From Bordetella parapertussis (GTDB lineage: Bacteria; Pseudomonadota; Gammaproteobacteria; Burkholderiales; Burkholderiaceae_C), in contig CAMCTC010000046.1 in NCBI GenBank assembly GCA_945878355.1, positions 1 to 33,080 on the forward strand: a stretch of 33,080 nucleotides of DNA, in the 5' to 3' direction. How positions within the stretch are numbered: the first letter of the stretch is position 1; every line of letters starts with the position of its first letter. This document shows positions 30,239 through 33,080 of the stretch, piece by piece. The translations under genes were made by a program, and so were the position numbers. The notes under the pieces are model-generated. The model did no database searches and was not told the DNA's origin. It saw nothing but the letters and a program-made list of their open reading frames with translations.

Positions 30239-30531
30239 GCCTGCCCCTGCCTGCAACCCGTGGCCTGGGCTGCCAAAGCGCTGGAGTTTAGGCCACGGCG
30301 CCTCGACTGCAGCAGCTTGACTGCATGCGCCCCATCGGCTGCCGGACCGGACCTGGTCTGGGTCTGCGAAGCCTGAACTCAGCCCTCCCAGCGCGATGCC
30401 GGCTTGGGATATAGACTCGCGGCGTGGTGTCCGGGCGGCGATGCAGCTTCAGCGTTCCGCCGGATGCCATTTGTCAGTCAAGCAGCCGAATTCGCATCGC
30501 CGCCCCGCGGCCCACAACCCAGGAAGACAAC

Positions 30532-30822
30532 ATGACCCGTAGCATCGTCGCGACCATCAAGGTCAAAGCCGGACAGGAAGCGCAATTCGAGGCCGTCGCC
30601 CTCAAGCTGGTGGCCGCCGTCAACGCCAACGAGCCCGGTTGCCTGCTCTACACCCTGAGCAAGGGCGATGACCCGAGCACCTATGTGTTCATGGAGCGCT
30701 ACCGTGACGACGAGGCCATGGCCGCCCACCGCGGCATGGACCACTTCCGCACGCTGGGGCGCGAAATGGGGGCTTTCATGGACGGCGCACCCAGCGTGAT
30801 GCGCATGAGCGAACTGGGCTGA
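30532..30822 (+). CDS. Putative antibiotic biosynthesis monooxygenase-fold (ABM) protein
   Basis: The ATG at 30532 has AGGAAG about six bases upstream and gives 96 residues, the usual size of the ABM/YgiN family (dimeric ferredoxin-like fold). Recognisable are SIVATIKVKAGQEAQFEAVA at the N-terminus, ANEPGCLLYTLSKGDDPSTY, FMERYRDDEAMAAHRGMDHF and the terminal ELG. Members oxidise quinols or degrade haem-like or aromatic compounds, but many have unknown substrates. It is preceded by about 290 bases from the ureD start without another gene. The downstream CoA-transferase starts 94 bases later. Confidence 0.88.
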   Translation: MTRSIVATIKVKAGQEAQFEAVALKLVAAVNANEPGCLLYTLSKGDDPSTYVFMERYRDDEAMAAHRGMDHFRTLGREMGAFMDGAPSVMRMSELG

Positions 30823-30916
30823 CCCGCCCTGTCTGGACGGCTGGCCTGTCAGGCCAGCGCCGCCGTGTCGATGGCGTATGGCGCCTGTGTTGCCGCGCCA
30901 CTTTGAGGATTGCCAG

Positions 30917-33080
30917 ATGAACGCTTTGCCCCTTCCACTGTCAGGGCTCAAGGTCCTGGAGATCGCCGGGGGGGCTTCAGCCGCCTACTGTGGGCGCTTG
31001 CTTTGCGATGCCGGCGCTGCGGTCGAGGTCACCGCACGCGACGAGTCGCGCCGTCTCGACGGCATCGTGCGCGGTGCTGGCCACAGTGCAGACGCCGATC
31101 TGCGCTATGCCGAGTACGTGCAGGCTGGCAAGACCCGCTTGGCAGCGCCGCAGAGCCTGCAGGCTCTGCTCGACTGCTGCGCCGCGGCCGACATCGTGTT
31201 GGTGGGCGAGGGCTCGGGCTTCGACGCCTCGCTCGCCAGACCCCGGATCGCCTGTATCGACCTCAGCTGGTTCGGCCAAAGTCCGGGCCCGTACGCGGGC
31301 TGGCAGGGCAGCGACCTCGTGATCCAGGCGCTGTCGGGCATGCCGCAGATGGCCGGGCACACCGAGGGCACGCCGACGTTTTTCGGTGACCGCCAATCCA
31401 CCGTGGTGGCCGGTGTCACCGCTTACATCGCCGCCTGCGCTGCGCTGCTCGCGCCGCCGGCCGCTGCGGGCTCGGGCCGGTACGCCGTCAGCATCCTGGA
31501 AGCCAACATCGTGCTCAGCGAGATGCACATGCATTTCTTCGAGCGCGACGGCATCCCGATGACGCGTTGCGGGCTGAACCGTTTTTCGCCCAATTCACCG
31601 GTGGGGGTTTACCCCTGTAGCGACGGTTGGGTCGGCATCACGATCACCACCCCCGACCAATGGCGCTCACTGTGCAAGGCCCTGGACCTGCGCGAGCAGG
31701 CGGCCGACGTAGGCCTCGTGACGCGCGAACTGCGTTTCAGCCGGGCTGACGAAGTCGAGCCTGCGCTGTGCCGTGCGCTTGCCGCGAAGACCGCCGTCGA
31801 ATGGGCAGCGCTGGGTCGCTTGCACAAGGTGCCGATCGTCGTCGTGCCCGACGCGCAAGGCATCCTGGATCACCCCATCTTCGCCGCGCGCGGCTCGCTG
31901 GCCGAGACCTCGGTGGGCGCGGCTCTGGTGCGGGTACCGCGAACCCCGTTCGGACTGAGCCGCACGCCGGTGCGCGCGCAGCTCGACGCGCCGGCCCAGG
32001 CCGATGGGCCCTGGACATCGGCTGCCAGCCTGTTCTCGGGGCCTGGTGTTGCGGCGCCGCTGAGCGGCGTGACCGTGATCGATTTCGCGATGGGCTGGGC
32101 TGGGCCGCTGGCCAGTCGCATGCTCGGCGATCTGGGGGCCACCGTGCTCAAGATCGAAGCGGCCCGTTACCCGGACTGGTGGCGCGGCGTGAACTGGACG
32201 CCCGAGTACATCCGCGACAAAGCTTATGAAGACGCCAAGCCATTTCTGGCGCTGAACCGCGGCAAGCGCGGCGTCAGCCTGGACTTGACCACGGCGGCGG
32301 GCCGCGAACTCGCGCTCGCGCTGATTGCACGCGCCGACATGGTGGTCGAGAACCAGGCCTCCGGCGTGCTGGCCAAACTGGGCCTGGGCTACGAAGACGC
32401 GGTCCGGGTCAACCCGGAACTGGTGATGGTCTCGATGTCGGCTTTCGGTACCGGCAACGCTTGGTCGGACACCCGGGCTTATGGGTCGACCCTCGAGCAG
32501 GGCGCCGGCCTGCCCAGTTTCATGGGTTCAGCGGATGACCCGCCGACGATGGCGCACCTGGCTTACGGTGACCCGGTGGGCGGCTTGTTCGGCTGTGCGG
32601 CCGGGCTCAGCGCGTTGGTCGGCAAACGTCGCACCGGCAGCGGCCAATACGTCAACGTCAGCATGATCGAAGCCATGCTGCAGTTCACGGCCCCTGCGCT
32701 GCTCGCCCACCAGTGCGATGTTGGCCGGGCCGCCCGCCTGTTCAACCGCCATGCTGCGCTGGTGCCGCACGGCATTTGGGCGGCGGCTGGCGCCGACCAG
32801 TGGCTCGCCGTCTCGGTTGACAGCGACGCCGCTTTTGCAGCATTGGGTCAGGCCATCGGCAGGCCCGACTGGGCGCAACAAGCCTGGCAATCGACCGATG
32901 CCCGGCGCGCCCGCCAGGACGAGATCGAGGCGGCGATCGCTGCCTGGTCGGCGCATCAGGAGCCGCGCGCTGCGGCCGCGCTGCTGCAGTCGCTGGGTGT
33001 GCCGGCAGCGCCGCTGCTGCATGCCCAGGAGCTGTTCGACAACGCCCATTTCGCGTCGGCCGATTTCTACATCGACCTGG
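30917..33080 (+). CDS. CaiB/BaiF family CoA-transferase, two fused domains, C-terminus outside the window
   Basis: The ATG at 30917, with GAGG about ten bases upstream, starts a frame open to the window edge (721 codons seen). The first CaiB/BaiF (class III CoA-transferase) domain starts PLSGLKVLEIAGGASAAYCG and includes GDRQSTVVAGVTAYIAACAA and GVYPCSDGWVGITIT. A second domain begins near residue 378 (APLSGVTVIDFAMGWAGPLA) with MLGDLGATVLKIEA, LNRGKRGVSLDLTT and SMIEAMLQF. Class III enzymes move CoA between carboxylic acids through an Asp-bound intermediate. Tandem fused domains occur in some carnitine- and acyl-CoA-type members. The substrate is unknown, and the first domain is more divergent. 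Confidence 0.93.
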   Translation, partial: MNALPLPLSGLKVLEIAGGASAAYCGRLLCDAGAAVEVTARDESRRLDGIVRGAGHSADADLRYAEYVQAGKTRLAAPQSLQALLDCCAAADIVLVGEGSGFDASLARPRIACIDLSWFGQSPGPYAGWQGSDLVIQALSGMPQMAGHTEGTPTFFGDRQSTVVAGVTAYIAACAALLAPPAAAGSGRYAVSILEANIVLSEMHMHFFERDGIPMTRCGLNRFSPNSPVGVYPCSDGWVGITITTPDQWRSLCKALDLREQAADVGLVTRELRFSRADEVEPALCRALAAKTAVEWAALGRLHKVPIVVVPDAQGILDHPIFAARGSLAETSVGAALVRVPRTPFGLSRTPVRAQLDAPAQADGPWTSAASLFSGPGVAAPLSGVTVIDFAMGWAGPLASRMLGDLGATVLKIEAARYPDWWRGVNWTPEYIRDKAYEDAKPFLALNRGKRGVSLDLTTAAGRELALALIARADMVVENQASGVLAKLGLGYEDAVRVNPELVMVSMSAFGTGNAWSDTRAYGSTLEQGAGLPSFMGSADDPPTMAHLAYGDPVGGLFGCAAGLSALVGKRRTGSGQYVNVSMIEAMLQFTAPALLAHQCDVGRAARLFNRHAALVPHGIWAAAGADQWLAVSVDSDAAFAALGQAIGRPDWAQQAWQSTDARRARQDEIEAAIAAWSAHQEPRAAAALLQSLGVPAAPLLHAQELFDNAHFASADFYIDL

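Noticed and set aside
1..33080. tRNA, rRNA or CRISPR arrays
   Set aside because: No cloverleaf-like sequence, rRNA-like stretch or regularly spaced repeats was seen; the only 126-bp periodicity is the TPR coding repeat.

Overview
The window is GC-rich DNA from a betaproteobacterium, most likely Burkholderiales (Leptothrix/Rubrivivax/Comamonadaceae-like). The evidence is the urtABCDE-ureD gene content, a Bug-type TctC receptor, an AlkB alkane hydroxylase, an HPr-rel-A-type gene set and GC-rich intergenic hairpin elements between operon genes. This placement is by gene content only. No rRNA, tRNA or CRISPR array was seen.

Layout. (1) 1-5276: a TPR-CHAT protein (minus strand, cut by the window start) lies back-to-back with a receiver-domain protein and a membrane-anchored SUMF1/FGE-fold protein. 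An AT-rich orphan gene and a small putative DNA-binding protein follow. (2) 5366-10525, all minus strand: a ParA/MinD-like ATPase, alkane 1-monooxygenase AlkB, and a complete tripartite tricarboxylate transporter (tctC-tctB-tctA). (3) 10728-16624, plus strand: the urea ABC transporter urtABCDE, with GC-rich hairpin elements between urtA/urtB and urtB/urtC. The second element is read in frame as the N-terminus of UrtC. (4) 16924-27164: an accessory island of about 10.2 kb bounded by 383-bp imperfect direct repeats, each holding the 3' end of urtE plus an antitoxin gene. (5) 27165-33080: the right repeat with a toxin-first PIN/antitoxin pair, an HI0933-type flavoprotein, urease accessory gene ureD, a small ABM-fold monooxygenase and a two-domain CaiB/BaiF CoA-transferase cut by the window end.

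The island carries a flavocytochrome c-like pair (cytochrome then flavoprotein), fragments of an M48 protease gene, and a tight four-gene operon. That operon encodes a Tat-signal secreted protein, a PqqD-like protein, an HprK-like kinase and a nucleotidyltransferase. It also holds a decayed tctC, two partial IS1595-type transposase genes flanking a VapBC module and an integron attC-like site, an SDR dehydrogenase, and an EAL-domain fragment fused in frame to a copy of the UrtE tail.

Functionally, the backbone imports urea (urtABCDE) and supports urease maturation (ureD), imports carboxylates (tctABC) and oxidises alkanes (alkB). The island looks like a mosaic of repeated insertions and deletions into the urt-ure region. 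The most interesting elements are the repeat-bounded island, the HprK/PqqD/nucleotidyltransferase operon with its secreted partner, the hairpin element that became UrtC coding sequence, and the CHAT / receiver / SUMF1 group.
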